From: Paenibacillaceae bacterium GAS479
GTDB lineage: Bacteria > Bacillota > Bacilli > Paenibacillales > Paenibacillaceae
Direction: 5' to 3'
DNA length: 64,000 nt
Assembly (NCBI GenBank): GCA_900105225.1
Contig: LT629764.1
Coordinates: 3,117,501-3,181,500, forward strand
Under the pieces are notes generated by a model. The model was not told the DNA's origin, ran no database searches, and worked only from the letters and a program-made list of their open reading frames with translations. Made by a program: the position numbers and the translations under genes. Positions 34,636 to 48,111 of the stretch are shown piece after piece. Position 1 is the first letter of the stretch, and each line of letters begins with the position of its first letter.

Positions 34636-35229
34636 ATGGCAGGTCTTAAAGATTATTCCAACTCAATGGTTGCACGCAACCGCGAGCAGATTGAATATCA
34701 TCTCCGAGAAATCCTCAAGCTGGTCGGCGAAGATGTCGACCGCGAGGGATTGCTGGACACGCCTGCACGCGTGACTCGCATGTACGAAGAGATTTTTGCA
34801 GGTTATGAGGTGAATCCGGCCGACGTGCTCGGCGTCACCTTCGACGAGAACCATGAGGAGCTCGTCATCGTCAAGGATATTGTCTATTACAGCCAGTGTG
34901 AGCATCATATGGCGCCGTTTTTCGGCAAAATCCATATCGGCTACCTGCCCAATGGCCATATCCTTGGACTCAGCAAGATGGCACGCCTAGTCGAGGCGGT
35001 CACTCGTAAGCTGCAGGTGCAGGAGAGAATTACGTCCCAGATCGCCGATATTCTTGAAGAAGCTTTGAAGCCGCAAGGCGTCATGGTCGTCGTAGAGGGT
35101 GAGCATCTGTGCATGTGCTCTCGCGGCGTCAAGAAGCCCGGAAGCAAAACGATCACCTCCGGCGTTCGTGGAGAATTCCGTTCCAGCAGTGCGCTGCGCT
35201 CCGAATTCCTTGCGCTTCTCAAGCAATAA
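34636..35229 (+). CDS. folE: GTP cyclohydrolase I
   Basis: A 197-residue enzyme that opens GTP to dihydroneopterin triphosphate, the first step to folate and to the queuosine precursor. Zinc ligands lie in YYSQCEHHMAPFFGKIHIGY and EHLCMCSRG; the active-site block PGSKTITSGVRGEF is intact. GAGAGGCAGCA precedes the ATG. It lies 40 bp after the YneF-like gene. Confidence 0.95.
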   Translation: MAGLKDYSNSMVARNREQIEYHLREILKLVGEDVDREGLLDTPARVTRMYEEIFAGYEVNPADVLGVTFDENHEELVIVKDIVYYSQCEHHMAPFFGKIHIGYLPNGHILGLSKMARLVEAVTRKLQVQERITSQIADILEEALKPQGVMVVVEGEHLCMCSRGVKKPGSKTITSGVRGEFRSSSALRSEFLALLKQ

Positions 35230-35233
35230 GCTA

Positions 35234-35270
35234 AAGCCTCTTCCGATCTGGAGGAGGCTTTTCGTATTTT
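35234..35270 (+). terminator. Terminator of folE
   Basis: AAGCCTC-TTCC pairs with GGAGGAGGCTT (one mismatch), followed by TTTT and a second T-run at 35266. Confidence 0.75.
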
Positions 35271-35293
35271 TAGGCCAATCAGAAGGTTCTAGC

Positions 35294-36766
35294 TCAGAAA
35301 GGCTCCCAAGCTAGCATTTTTGCTTTTTCGAACCGATGGTTCACATAGGGCCAGTTCACAACATTCCACCAATCCTTCACATAGTCGGCCCGAACATTCT
35401 GGTGCTTGAGATAGTAGGCATGCTCCCAGACGTCGAGAGGCAAAAGCGGAATGACATCCCACTGGGATAGATTCTGATGTTTCTCAGCCTGAAGGATCTC
35501 CAGCCTACGGCTGCGGGGACTCCACACAAGTATTGCCCAACCGCCGCCTTCGACCTTGTTAGCTGCTTCTGAAAATTGCTTCTTAAAGGCGTCAAAGCTC
35601 CCGAAATCCCGATCAATCGCGTCTCCTAGCGTGCCTACTGGCCGTCCGCCGCCTTGAGGAGACATAACCGTCCAAAATAAGGTGTGCAAATAATGGCCAG
35701 CTCCATTAAAGGCAAGCTCGCGCTCCCAGTGTTTTACGAGATCGAAGTTGCCGCTTTTGCGCGACTCTTGAAGTTGGACTTCGGCTTTGTTCAGGTCATT
35801 GACGTAGGTCTGATGATGTTTGTCATGGTGGATGCGCATCGTTTTTTCATCGATGTAGGGCTCCAGGGCGTTGTAGGGATAAGGCAGTGGAGGCAGCGTA
35901 TGCCCACCGATAGGCACCTGTTTCCATTCACCGACAGTACCAGCCCCGACCGCCGTGCCGCTTGCTGGACTGCCTGTGCGATTTTCCTCCTCCTCAAGCT
36001 CAGTATCTTCCGACTCACGAAAAGCTTCCTGCTGCGCTGCTTCGATTTTGGCCAAACTGGCCGTTGATTCACGCAGCGTATGATGAACGGCTGCTCTTGC
36101 CGAGACATCTCGGCCTAGCGTAGAGCTTGATCCCAGCAGCTGCAGCAGCTGCTGGACGAGAGCGCTGCTCTGTGCCGCCGATGCTTCAAGCAGCTCCGCT
36201 GAACTTGGCTGAGCCACCGCGGGCTCTGCGGAACTCGGGCGGGCCTCCGTAGGCGGCACAGAATCCGTCTGCGCCGAACCTGGCTGTGTTGCAGCAGGTT
36301 GTGCAGAATCCGTCTGAGCCGAACCTGGCTGTGTCGTCGCAGGTTGGGCCGAACCCGTCTGCGCCGAATCTGGCTGTGTCGCCGCAGGCTGGGCCGAATC
36401 CCACTGAGCCGAAGCAGGCTCAGCCGCCGCAGTCCCCGCCAACCCCGGCTCCACCGCCGCAGCCCCCCGAGTCGCTTCAGTCTCCGCCGTCTCCGGCTCT
36501 ACCGCGCTCGGCCAAGCGGCCTCAAGCTCCGCTTTCGAGGAACTGCCTCCGTCTGCTAGGCTCAGCCGGCGCTCCAGCAAAGCTTCGGCGGCTGCCGCAG
36601 TACGCTCCAGAAGCGGCTGCCACTCCCGCAAAAGATTAATATAGGCCGGCTCCAGCGTTGGAGCCGATTGCAGAATGAGCGAGATATGTTCGGCTTCTTC
36701 GAGCTTCCATTCCTTAATTTCCTCGAGCAGTCTTTGCTGCCTGGAAGGGCCTTTCCATCGGTTCAT
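35294..36766 (-). CDS. Superoxide dismutase with long N-terminal helical and repeat extension (SodF-like)
   Basis: A 490-residue protein. Residues about 285-485 are a full Fe/Mn superoxide dismutase domain, with MRIHHDKHHQTY, GAGHYLHTLFW and [20 protein letters not shown] carrying the metal ligands. Residues 1-75 are helical (LLEEIKEWKLEEAEHISLIL), like the DUF2935-type N-terminus of Bacillus SodF. Residues about 90-190 are a low-complexity stretch with repeated QPGSAQTDSAQPAAT-type units, then another helical part (LVQQLLQLLGSSS). The usual SodF length is near 280, so this copy has a large inserted linker. No signal peptide is seen. AAAGGAGG precedes the ATG. Confidence 0.85.
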   Translation of the reverse strand: MNRWKGPSRQQRLLEEIKEWKLEEAEHISLILQSAPTLEPAYINLLREWQPLLERTAAAAEALLERRLSLADGGSSSKAELEAAWPSAVEPETAETEATRGAAAVEPGLAGTAAAEPASAQWDSAQPAATQPDSAQTGSAQPATTQPGSAQTDSAQPAATQPGSAQTDSVPPTEARPSSAEPAVAQPSSAELLEASAAQSSALVQQLLQLLGSSSTLGRDVSARAAVHHTLRESTASLAKIEAAQQEAFRESEDTELEEEENRTGSPASGTAVGAGTVGEWKQVPIGGHTLPPLPYPYNALEPYIDEKTMRIHHDKHHQTYVNDLNKAEVQLQESRKSGNFDLVKHWERELAFNGAGHYLHTLFWTVMSPQGGGRPVGTLGDAIDRDFGSFDAFKKQFSEAANKVEGGGWAILVWSPRSRRLEILQAEKHQNLSQWDVIPLLPLDVWEHAYYLKHQNVRADYVKDWWNVVNWPYVNHRFEKAKMLAWEPF

Positions 36767-36865
36767 GATTTCTTTCCTCCTTTAGTTCCCCCGTTTTGGC
36801 CATTGCTGCTTGTATAGATGTATTCGGCATGCAGGCAAGGTTATGTCGCCACTTCCGAGTGGACG

Positions 36866-36897
36866 CAAAAAACCGAGTCCATCCCACGGACTCGGTT
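36866..36897 (-). terminator. Terminator of the alpha/beta hydrolase gene
   Basis: On the minus strand AACCGAGTCC, a 7-nt loop, GGACTCGGTT, then TTTT; the A-run at 36867-36872 on the plus strand is its T-tract. Confidence 0.8.
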
Positions 36898-36937
36898 CGT
36901 TAACTACAATTCAAACTAGGCTCAACTACTATAGCCC

Positions 36938-37963
36938 TTAAGCTTTCAGTCCGTCGCCATTTTCAAGTGATTGATTGACCTGACTGAGAAAAAGCGCAGC
37001 CCGCTGGATATATTCCTTCGGATGCTGACGGAACAGCAGCTCATGCTGGCCCCCTGAAACGATCCATTCGCGGGACAGCGGGTTGGTCTGCTTCCCAAAA
37101 ATCAATTCGGATGACTGATAAGATGCCTTGGCATCCATCGTTCCATGAATCATATAAATGGGAATGGAGTAGGATGTATTCATGACCTTCTCGGCCGGGA
37201 TTTTGTTAAAATCGACCCCGGTCCACAGCGGTAGCAGCTTCTCGATCAAAGGCAGCGACGGGAAGCGGGGCAGGTCGATGATATTGCGTACATTTTCGAA
37301 CAACGTATCGGGACTGGCGACAAAGGTGCTATCAAGAATCATCGCGTCGATCCGGTCGGTCTGTAATGCGGCTTGCAGCGCCGTGCCAGCACCCATGCTG
37401 AAGCCCCACACGACAACCTCCTTGGAGCCTTCGGAGCGAACATAATCGACTGCAGCCAACAGTTGCTGTGACTCTTCCCAGCCGCCGGTGGCGGGGGCGC
37501 GGTATTCCTTGGAGGCATAACCGTAATCAAACATTAACACATTATAATTCAGCCGATTGAGCAGGCTGGCTAGATCATACATCGGAACCCAGTTTTCCTC
37601 GCGGTTGGCACCATAACCATGGCTTAGCACAATCGTCCGGTCTGATTCACTTTTTGCGGAGTGGCCCGCAGCCGCCGGGATATACCAGCCGCTGACAGTC
37701 GTGCGACCGCTGAGGCTCGGAAAGGTAACATCCTGGTACTTCAGCCCCTTGGCTTCCATTGGATTGGAGAGCACAGGAGCGACATAGGGATAAGCGACCA
37801 TCCAGGCGATATAACCGTGAAAGGCGACAACTAGCAGAAGCGTGAGGGCGACCGCTGCAGATACTCCGGCTACGAGAGCGTTGCGGCGAGTATCGCGGCG
37901 AGGGACGATGGAGATCAGCGGAGGTTCTAGCTGAAGCGGCGTACGCAGAGTGGAACTGCTCAT
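36938..37963 (-). CDS. Membrane-anchored alpha/beta hydrolase
   Basis: A 341-residue serine hydrolase with an N-terminal membrane span at about 30-58 (NALVAGVSAAVALTLLLVVA). The oxyanion motif is LSHGYGANREENW, the nucleophile elbow GFSMG, followed by DAMILDSTF. The likely acid and base are in HGTMDAKASY and SGGQHELLF. It resembles Bacillus YqkD-like hydrolases. The substrate is unknown; the domain would lie outside the cytoplasmic membrane. GGGAGGGG precedes the ATG. Confidence 0.88.
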   Translation of the reverse strand: MSSSTLRTPLQLEPPLISIVPRRDTRRNALVAGVSAAVALTLLLVVAFHGYIAWMVAYPYVAPVLSNPMEAKGLKYQDVTFPSLSGRTTVSGWYIPAAAGHSAKSESDRTIVLSHGYGANREENWVPMYDLASLLNRLNYNVLMFDYGYASKEYRAPATGGWEESQQLLAAVDYVRSEGSKEVVVWGFSMGAGTALQAALQTDRIDAMILDSTFVASPDTLFENVRNIIDLPRFPSLPLIEKLLPLWTGVDFNKIPAEKVMNTSYSIPIYMIHGTMDAKASYQSSELIFGKQTNPLSREWIVSGGQHELLFRQHPKEYIQRAALFLSQVNQSLENGDGLKA

Positions 37964-38100
37964 ATCGTCTTCCCCTCCCTTGTCATGTAAGCGTTATAGA
38001 TCCTATGTACTACTACTGTATGTGTCTTTTGGCCGGGCTGTCAATTGATGTCGAGCATTTGTTAAGCTCTTGTAATGTTGCTGTAAAATAAGCCGATTTC

Positions 38101-38129
38101 TTTACGGAAAAAAGGAATACGGTTATACT
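38101..38129 (+). promoter_or_regulatory. Promoter of the IclR-type gene
   Basis: TTTACG (38101-38106) and TATACT (38124-38129), 17 bp apart. Confidence 0.45.
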
Positions 38130-38140
38130 AGGAGAATCTA

Positions 38141-38159
38141 AGTTTCATTCAGTGAAACT
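38141..38159 (+). promoter_or_regulatory. Inverted repeat, probable IclR-type operator
   Basis: AGTTTCA-TTCAG-TGAAACT, perfect 7-bp arms, directly downstream of the predicted start point. Similar TTTCA/TGAAA palindromes are common IclR-family sites, so autoregulation is likely. Confidence 0.55.
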
Positions 38160-38294
38160 AGATGGAATGAAAGAAGAGTGGACGGACTTCGCCTGATCCA
38201 CTATACTGATAATGATTCTCAATATATAAAGCCGTTCAACTGGCATATGATTTTTATATTTCATCACGTCGCTGAAGAGAAAGCAGGTGAACCT

Positions 38295-39068
38295 ATGGAT
38301 CAATCCCGAGTGGCCAAAGCTTCCGAGGATGGCAAATCGAATGTCCGGGCTGTAGAGAGAGCCCTTGATATCTTGTTATGCTTCACAACAGACAGCGATC
38401 TGCCCATGACCGAAATCGCCGAGAAGGTCGGCCTGCATAAAAGCACTGTGCATCGCATGCTGGCGACGCTTGAGGACAGAGGTTTTCTTGAGCGTGATCG
38501 CAGCTCGGAGCGATACCGGCTCGGTATGCGAATTTGGGAGTTGTCTGCGCATAGATCCCGCTCTGGCGATCCTGCTGTCATCTGTTTGCCGGAGATGGAA
38601 AAGCTTCGCGATTCGCTTGGCGAGACCGTGAGTCTATACGTTCGCGACGGAAGCGAGAGGATTCGGATTCAAGCCGTTCAGAGCAATCAAGCCATACGGC
38701 GGGTCGCTCCGGTCGGCGTGCGTTTGCCGCTCTACGTAGGTGCGTCCAGTAAGGTGTTGATCGCTTTTGCCGAGCCTTCTCTGGCGGAGCAGATGATGTC
38801 GGCTGAATCGCTCCCACCGGGCATCGACCCGCAGAGCTTCCGCGACCAGTTGGATGAGATCCGCCGCATCGGTTATGCCACCAGCATGGAGGAGCGCGAG
38901 CCTGGAGCCGCAGCAGTCTCCGCGCCCATATTCGACCTCAGCGGCCGATTGGCTGCTGCGCTGTCCGTATCCGGGCCTGCTGGCCGTTTCACGCCGGACA
39001 TCATCCGTGAGCAGTCTGCGCTTGTCATTCAGTCTGCAACGCGTATGGGCTCGATGCTGCCTGGGTGA
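38295..39068 (+). CDS. IclR-family transcriptional regulator
   Basis: A 257-residue regulator. Residues about 18-80 are the winged helix (RALDILLCFTTDSDLPMTEI; GLHKSTVHRMLATLEDRGF; RYRLGMRIWEL), and the rest is the IclR ligand-binding domain (VSLYVRDGSERIRIQAVQS; RLPLYVGASSKVLIAFAEP; GYATSMEEREPGAAAVSAPIF). Members usually control carbon-source or aromatic catabolism genes. ATG 38295 is used because AGGTGA precedes it; the frame is open 39 codons upstream without a ribosome site. No target operon is adjacent. Confidence 0.88.
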   Translation: MDQSRVAKASEDGKSNVRAVERALDILLCFTTDSDLPMTEIAEKVGLHKSTVHRMLATLEDRGFLERDRSSERYRLGMRIWELSAHRSRSGDPAVICLPEMEKLRDSLGETVSLYVRDGSERIRIQAVQSNQAIRRVAPVGVRLPLYVGASSKVLIAFAEPSLAEQMMSAESLPPGIDPQSFRDQLDEIRRIGYATSMEEREPGAAAVSAPIFDLSGRLAAALSVSGPAGRFTPDIIREQSALVIQSATRMGSMLPG

Positions 39069-39312
39069 TTTGTGGGTTAACCATGTGGTTGGCTGCCGAT
39101 ATGTACCACTTGTTAGCGCGCCTTCTTTAATGAGGGGCGCTTTTTGTGTTGCGTGGGGTTAAAGGTTGGCAGTTGCGTATATGCAGACGTAGATTCAGAT
39201 GCAGATTGAGACGAACCGATGATAGATCGGGAAATAATGTCTGTGACTTGCGTTAGGTTTCTGATATTCCACCAGATTCGGATGGACGAGCGCAATTCCC
39301 TGGATTAAAATG
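39069..39312. other. Spacer between iclR-type gene and CRISPR leader
   Basis: It contains the terminator at 39115-39145 and otherwise nothing recognisable. Confidence 0.6.
39115..39145 (+). terminator. Terminator of the IclR-type gene
   Basis: AGCGC-GCC pairs with GGGGCGCT around a TTCTTTAATGA loop, followed by TTTTT. Confidence 0.7.
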
Positions 39313-39482
39313 AAGTGCGAACCCTAAGCTCACATGAAATCCCTGGGAGGTTCGCACTCCAGGCGTAGCAAGGGGTTTCGGCTTTTAGGGGCAAGTTTCT
39401 AGCGAATATTGTGCTCACAAAATTAGGGTTCGCACTTTTGGGGCTGAAAACCCAGGCGCAGCAAGGGTTTTTCGGGTGTGCT
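39313..39482 (+). promoter_or_regulatory. CRISPR leader 1 (170 nt)
   Basis: It is colinear with 55961-56130 over exactly 170 nt. The first 45 nt and the last 50 nt are nearly identical; the middle differs. GTGCGAACC occurs at the outer end and its complement GGTTCGCAC at 39349-39357 and 39427-39435. GGCGYAGCAAGGG follows each inverted copy. Position and conservation identify it as the leader driving transcription and spacer insertion. Confidence 0.85.
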
Positions 39483-44205
<4,723 letters not shown>

Positions 44206-44310
44206 CCGAGCGGGCTTTTGGAGCGGCTGCTGGAAGAGGAGCGGGGCAAGGTTTGCATCTGCGCGAGCTGCCAAAGGACATTTTTGCGCGAAATTGGCAA
44301 CGAGGTTTAA
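44206..44310 (+). pseudogene. 3' remnant of an unknown gene abutting array 1
   Basis: Directly after the last repeat an open frame of 34 codons without a start reads GLLERLLEEERGKVCICASC and continues to REIGNEV and a stop. The CxC-xx-C cluster and charged composition look coding, and the frame is closed by TGA inside the repeat. It may be the end of a gene truncated when this end of the array was formed. No family was recognised, and it could be chance. Confidence 0.4.
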
Positions 44311-44361
44311 GTTTAGGATTAGGCCGAGCCGAGTATGTATAACTATTCACGTCAGCCCACA

Positions 44362-44409
44362 AACGCAGCAAAGCCCCCGAGCCAAGGCAGACGGGGGCTT
44401 TGCTGCGTT
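44362..44409. terminator. Perfect 18-bp stem after array 1
   Basis: 44362-44379 pairs perfectly with 44392-44409 (AACGCAGCAAAGCCCCCG and its complement). No T-run, but such a stem between the plus-strand array and a minus-strand gene probably ends transcription from both. Confidence 0.6.
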
Positions 44410-44459
44410 CAGCAAGGACCAGCAACGGTCAAAACGATGAGGATGACGGATGCGCCGAG

Positions 44460-45149
44460 TTACATCGAGAGTTGGATATGGATGTCCGAGGATTCGATGA
44501 GGTTATGCCTTCTCCAGAAGGCGGTGGCGGGAAATGGCATTGGTTCTCTGGAGGCAGGCTCCAAAGCTTTGCGCAGCATGCGGTCTCTTTGATCGCTGAT
44601 CCACTCAGCATCATAATAGAGCACCGACATCGCCTCATCGCTCGGAACGCCGACAAAGGAGTTGAACCAACTGCCCCAGCTCTCCCAGTCGGAAGGAGCT
44701 TCGGAATAAGGCATCGTAACGACAGAACGGAACAGGGAAGAGCCTGCATAAATATGAAGTGCGACCAAATAATCGCCGCTGCCCCGTATGGACATGGAGC
44801 CTGTACGGCTGATGAACAGGTCGATGCGGCGAATACGCCGATCTGGCATGTGCAACTCCTGATGGGACAGCAGATCTTCGACAACGAGTAGTTCCTCGAC
44901 ATCCAACTCTTCGCTCGTAACCATCAGTCCATCAGTGGACCACTCGGGAGCGAGCAGCTCATTGGTTATGAACTGCATTTCGGCCTCGGGCGGCTTTCTC
45001 TCCGATGAATCGAGGATGATCGGGGCGCCAAGTAAAGCTGAAGCAGAGGAGCAAGCAGCCTCCAATTCCGCGCTGCGCGTGGATGGGCTGCGAGCGGAAC
45101 GGAGCCTGCTGGCATCCGGACCGCCCACCAAACGTTCTTGCAAAGACAT
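44460..45149 (-). CDS. Hypothetical protein, acidic, unknown
   Basis: A 229-residue protein not recognised as a named family. It is mixed alpha-beta and acidic, with a central block EELDVEELLVVEDLLSHQEL and a later YLVALHIYAGSSLFRSVVTM followed by Trp-rich SDWESWGSWFNSFVGVPS. No signal peptide or span. ATG 45149 is used because AAGGAGAGG lies 7 nt upstream; the frame is open further but without a ribosome site. Confidence 0.6.
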   Translation of the reverse strand: MSLQERLVGGPDASRLRSARSPSTRSAELEAACSSASALLGAPIILDSSERKPPEAEMQFITNELLAPEWSTDGLMVTSEELDVEELLVVEDLLSHQELHMPDRRIRRIDLFISRTGSMSIRGSGDYLVALHIYAGSSLFRSVVTMPYSEAPSDWESWGSWFNSFVGVPSDEAMSVLYYDAEWISDQRDRMLRKALEPASREPMPFPATAFWRRHNLIESSDIHIQLSM

Positions 45150-45681
45150 GGTCGAACCTCTCCTTTTTTTGCTTACGGGGTTAGCTGACGGATTCGGACC
45201 AGAGAGTAGCCCTACCAGATACGACCTGCAGCGGCTTCGGCAGCCGTGTTGCAGATACATCCGGATTCACCCCGGCAGACGACAGTCGCCTGCGTTGGTT
45301 CCCCCGCTTCCACAGTGTGGAATTAAGCAGAATAGAAATGTGCTGAACTTTATCATACTTCACTACAGCATGTCTTGTAAAAGACCAAATTTAGCGAAAA
45401 TTCGATTGAATCCTGTCGCTAACTCGTCCATAGATGCTTTTTCTCCTGCTTATTTGTTTTCTAAATTTTCTGACAACAATCCAATGGCTGAATTTGAGTC
45501 CGTAACCTGGATGTTTTGAGGAAAGAGATCGTCCCCGCGGCTTAAAGTTCAAGCTTCTCCTAACTACTTATTAATATATTACTGAAGCTTGTTTCTAAGT
45601 CCCAGCGAATATTCGAGATCCCGCCTCTCATAAGATATGTAATAAGATGGAGAAATACCGTTCAGAGGGGATGGGGAAGGG
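45150..45681. other. Gene-free region between divergent genes
   Basis: Left part up to about 45350 is GC-rich and the rest is AT-rich. No gene is supported: the plus-strand open frame across 44935-45519 lacks a ribosome site and lies mostly opposite the minus-strand gene. The AT-rich half should carry the promoters of both flanking genes, but no clear pair of boxes was identified. Confidence 0.45.
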
Positions 45682-46791
45682 ATGCCACGGATCAAGGTTG
45701 GAAAAAGGCCGCTTAATGCTGCCGAGGAGCAGCGCAATACAGAGCTCGAAGGATGGCGGGGAGCCGTTCAGCAATATGTGCAGGGCTGCAATCAGGCGGA
45801 GGTGGAGCTGAAGGATACCGCGCTTGCTGGCATTATGACGGATGCAGACCATCGGCTGCGTTTGCTGCACCGCCTGCAGCGGCTGCGTGACCGAGCAGAG
45901 GAACGCGGCATCCTGACCTCACAATGCGAAACGAAGGCTGCGCTTGTGAAAATTAACGAATCCGAAACCGAAGTGTCGGTCGTGCTGCAGCTTCATCTCA
46001 AGCGTCATATCGAGCATAAAGGAAGGCAATATACGGAAGAGCGGATCGAGCGGGAAAGGCTTTGGCTCGGCTGCGAAAGCGGAAGCAGCAATTGGCGGCT
46101 GACACGGATTGAGCCGCTTGTCGGCGAACGCCGCCCCAGATACGGTCACGCAGCGGTTGATATCGCGCTTGCTGAGCATAAATCCTATGGCAATGGAGGG
46201 GGCAGCGGCAACCAGCCGCCAGGTGCGCCGCGTCCCTTTTTGAACCATGGTGTCGTACCGAGAATTAATACGCGCTCCAGAGCATCCAAATACCAAAGAG
46301 AGCTGGTCGCGGCGTATGCAGATCAATGGTGGCAGGAGCCTAATCCAGCCTATGAAGAATTTGAAGTTAACTGCACTAATTATGTATCACAGTGTGTCTT
46401 TGCAGGGGAAGCGCCTATGAACTATACTGGTAAAAGAGAATCGGGCTGGTGGTACAGGGGTCGTTCGGGAGGCCAGGAGCAGTGGAGTTACAGCTGGGCG
46501 GTATCGAACGCGCTCCATCTCTATCTGTCCTTTCCACGTTCAACCGGAATGCGCGCGATAACGGTCGACAGCGCAGCTGAGCTGCACCTAGGCGATGTAA
46601 TTACGTATGATTGGAATGGAGACGGGCGGTTTCAACATACGACAATTGTGACGGCGTTCGACGGAGACGGCATGCCGCTTGTCAATGCCAACACAGTGCC
46701 GAGTCGTCATCGTTACTGGGACTACAAGGATTCCTACGCCTGGACCGACAATACCCGCTACCGATTTTATCATTTTAGCGATATGATGTAG
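45682..46791 (+). CDS. Putative amidase-domain protein (Amidase_6 type)
   Basis: A 369-residue protein. Residues 1-190 are a charged helical region (DHRLRLLHRLQRLRDRAEERG) running into a beta part (EVSVVLQLHLKRHIEHKG). Residues about 205-369 match the putative amidase fold: YADQWWQEPNPAYEEF, NCTNYVSQC with the catalytic Cys, and GDGRFQHTTIVT with the His. Spore-forming bacteria carry several such proteins, thought to act on peptidoglycan or glutamyl bonds. No signal peptide is present, so it probably acts in the cytosol or spore. AGAGGGGATGGGG precedes the start. Confidence 0.8.
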   Translation: MPRIKVGKRPLNAAEEQRNTELEGWRGAVQQYVQGCNQAEVELKDTALAGIMTDADHRLRLLHRLQRLRDRAEERGILTSQCETKAALVKINESETEVSVVLQLHLKRHIEHKGRQYTEERIERERLWLGCESGSSNWRLTRIEPLVGERRPRYGHAAVDIALAEHKSYGNGGGSGNQPPGAPRPFLNHGVVPRINTRSRASKYQRELVAAYADQWWQEPNPAYEEFEVNCTNYVSQCVFAGEAPMNYTGKRESGWWYRGRSGGQEQWSYSWAVSNALHLYLSFPRSTGMRAITVDSAAELHLGDVITYDWNGDGRFQHTTIVTAFDGDGMPLVNANTVPSRHRYWDYKDSYAWTDNTRYRFYHFSDMM

Positions 46792-46882
46792 GTGTGATCA
46801 GGATGCTGGCAGCCGGTTCCGCATGGGCGGCATTGGTTGTTGGCATCCTAAATTTCTATAGGTTACCGGAGGGGCTAACAAC

Positions 46883-48010
46883 ATGGGAGAGAAGATTCGC
46901 GTCGGGCTTGTCTACGGCGGCAAGTCGGGCGAGCATGAGGTGTCGCTGCAGACCGCGCTGGCGGTTATGGGAGCTTTCGACTTTGATAAATACGAGATTC
47001 AGCCCTTCTACATCACCAAAGCAGGCCAATGGCGCTCCGCAGGCGTTCTGTTGGAGGCTCCAAACAATGTTGAGCAGCTGAAGCTGTCCAGCAGTGGGGA
47101 TGGACTCGCGCTTGCGCCGGTATTCGGCGGGCTGACGGGAGCTGCATCCGGAGAAACGGCGCTACAGGCAGCTGCCGCAGCGGCTTCTCCGGAGAAGCCG
47201 ATTGACGTTATTTTCCCGCTGCTGCACGGTACGTTCGGGGAGGACGGCACAATCCAGGGATTGCTGGAGATGGCCAATATTCCTTATGTTGGAGCAGGCG
47301 TGCTGGCCTCAGCGGTCGGTATGGACAAAATCTTCATGAAAAAAGTATTCGCCCATGAGGGCCTTCCACAATGTATTTATCGGTATTTCAATCGCACTCA
47401 ATGGGAAAAGGACCCTGCCTTTTTCATTATGGAAATTGAAGTTGCGCTTGGCTATCCATGTTTCGTCAAACCGGCCAACCTGGGCAGCAGCGTCGGCATC
47501 TCCAAGGCCCGCAACCGTGAGGAGCTGATCGCCGCTGTGGAGCTTGCACTTCGTTTTGACCGCAAGGTGGTCGTTGAGGAGTTTGTTGACGCACGCGAGA
47601 TCGAGGTCAGTGTGCTCGGCAATGACGAGCCGCGTGCATCGGTGCCAGGCGAGGTCATTAGCTCCGCAGATTTCTACGACTACAAGGCCAAGTACGTTGA
47701 CGGTACGTCCATCATGCAAATTCCGGCGGATATTCCGGCGGAGACAGCGGAAGCTGTCCGCGAGATGGCTCTCCGCGCCTATCTGGCTATTGACGGCTCG
47801 GGCTTGGCGCGCGCAGACTTTTTCATGCGCCGGAGCGACGGCCAACTGCTGATCAACGAAGTTAACACGATGCCAGGCTTCACACCGTACAGCATGTATC
47901 CGCTGATGTGGAAGGAAACAGGTCTTTCCTATCAAGGGCTGCTTGATACGCTGATTGAGCTGGCTATCGAACGCCATACAGACAAGCAGAAAATCGAGTA
48001 CGGCAACTGA
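46883..48010 (+). CDS. ddl: D-alanine-D-alanine ligase
   Basis: A 375-residue ATP-grasp enzyme joining two D-alanines for peptidoglycan precursors. Motifs include VGLVYGGKSGEHEVSLQTA, PLLHGTFGEDGTIQGLLE, VKPANLGSSVGISKARN and LLINEVNTMPGFTPYSM. The omega-loop FYDYKAKY keeps the Tyr-Lys pattern of D-Ala-D-Ala enzymes, not of D-Ala-D-Lac resistance ligases. An insert of about 30 residues (SSGDGLALAPVFGG to EKPI) is in the range seen in VanA/Ddl proteins. GGAGGGG precedes the ATG, and a terminator follows. Confidence 0.94.
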   Translation: MGEKIRVGLVYGGKSGEHEVSLQTALAVMGAFDFDKYEIQPFYITKAGQWRSAGVLLEAPNNVEQLKLSSSGDGLALAPVFGGLTGAASGETALQAAAAAASPEKPIDVIFPLLHGTFGEDGTIQGLLEMANIPYVGAGVLASAVGMDKIFMKKVFAHEGLPQCIYRYFNRTQWEKDPAFFIMEIEVALGYPCFVKPANLGSSVGISKARNREELIAAVELALRFDRKVVVEEFVDAREIEVSVLGNDEPRASVPGEVISSADFYDYKAKYVDGTSIMQIPADIPAETAEAVREMALRAYLAIDGSGLARADFFMRRSDGQLLINEVNTMPGFTPYSMYPLMWKETGLSYQGLLDTLIELAIERHTDKQKIEYGN

Positions 48011-48027
48011 TTTCGCCACATTGAGGG

Positions 48028-48065
48028 CGTGCTTTCTCCGCCTCTGCGGAGAAGGCGCGTTTTTT
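48028..48065 (+). terminator. Terminator of ddl
   Basis: GGCGTGCTTTCTCCGC pairs with GCGGAGAA-GGCGCGT around CTCT, followed by TTTTTT. Confidence 0.8.
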
Positions 48066-48111
48066 ACATACCAATTAAGCTGAACACGCATACACTAAGG
48101 AGGGACGAGCC

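Noticed and set aside
44935-45519. Plus-strand frame opposite the hypothetical acidic protein
   Set aside because: No ribosome site, and the minus-strand frame has a good one and better composition.
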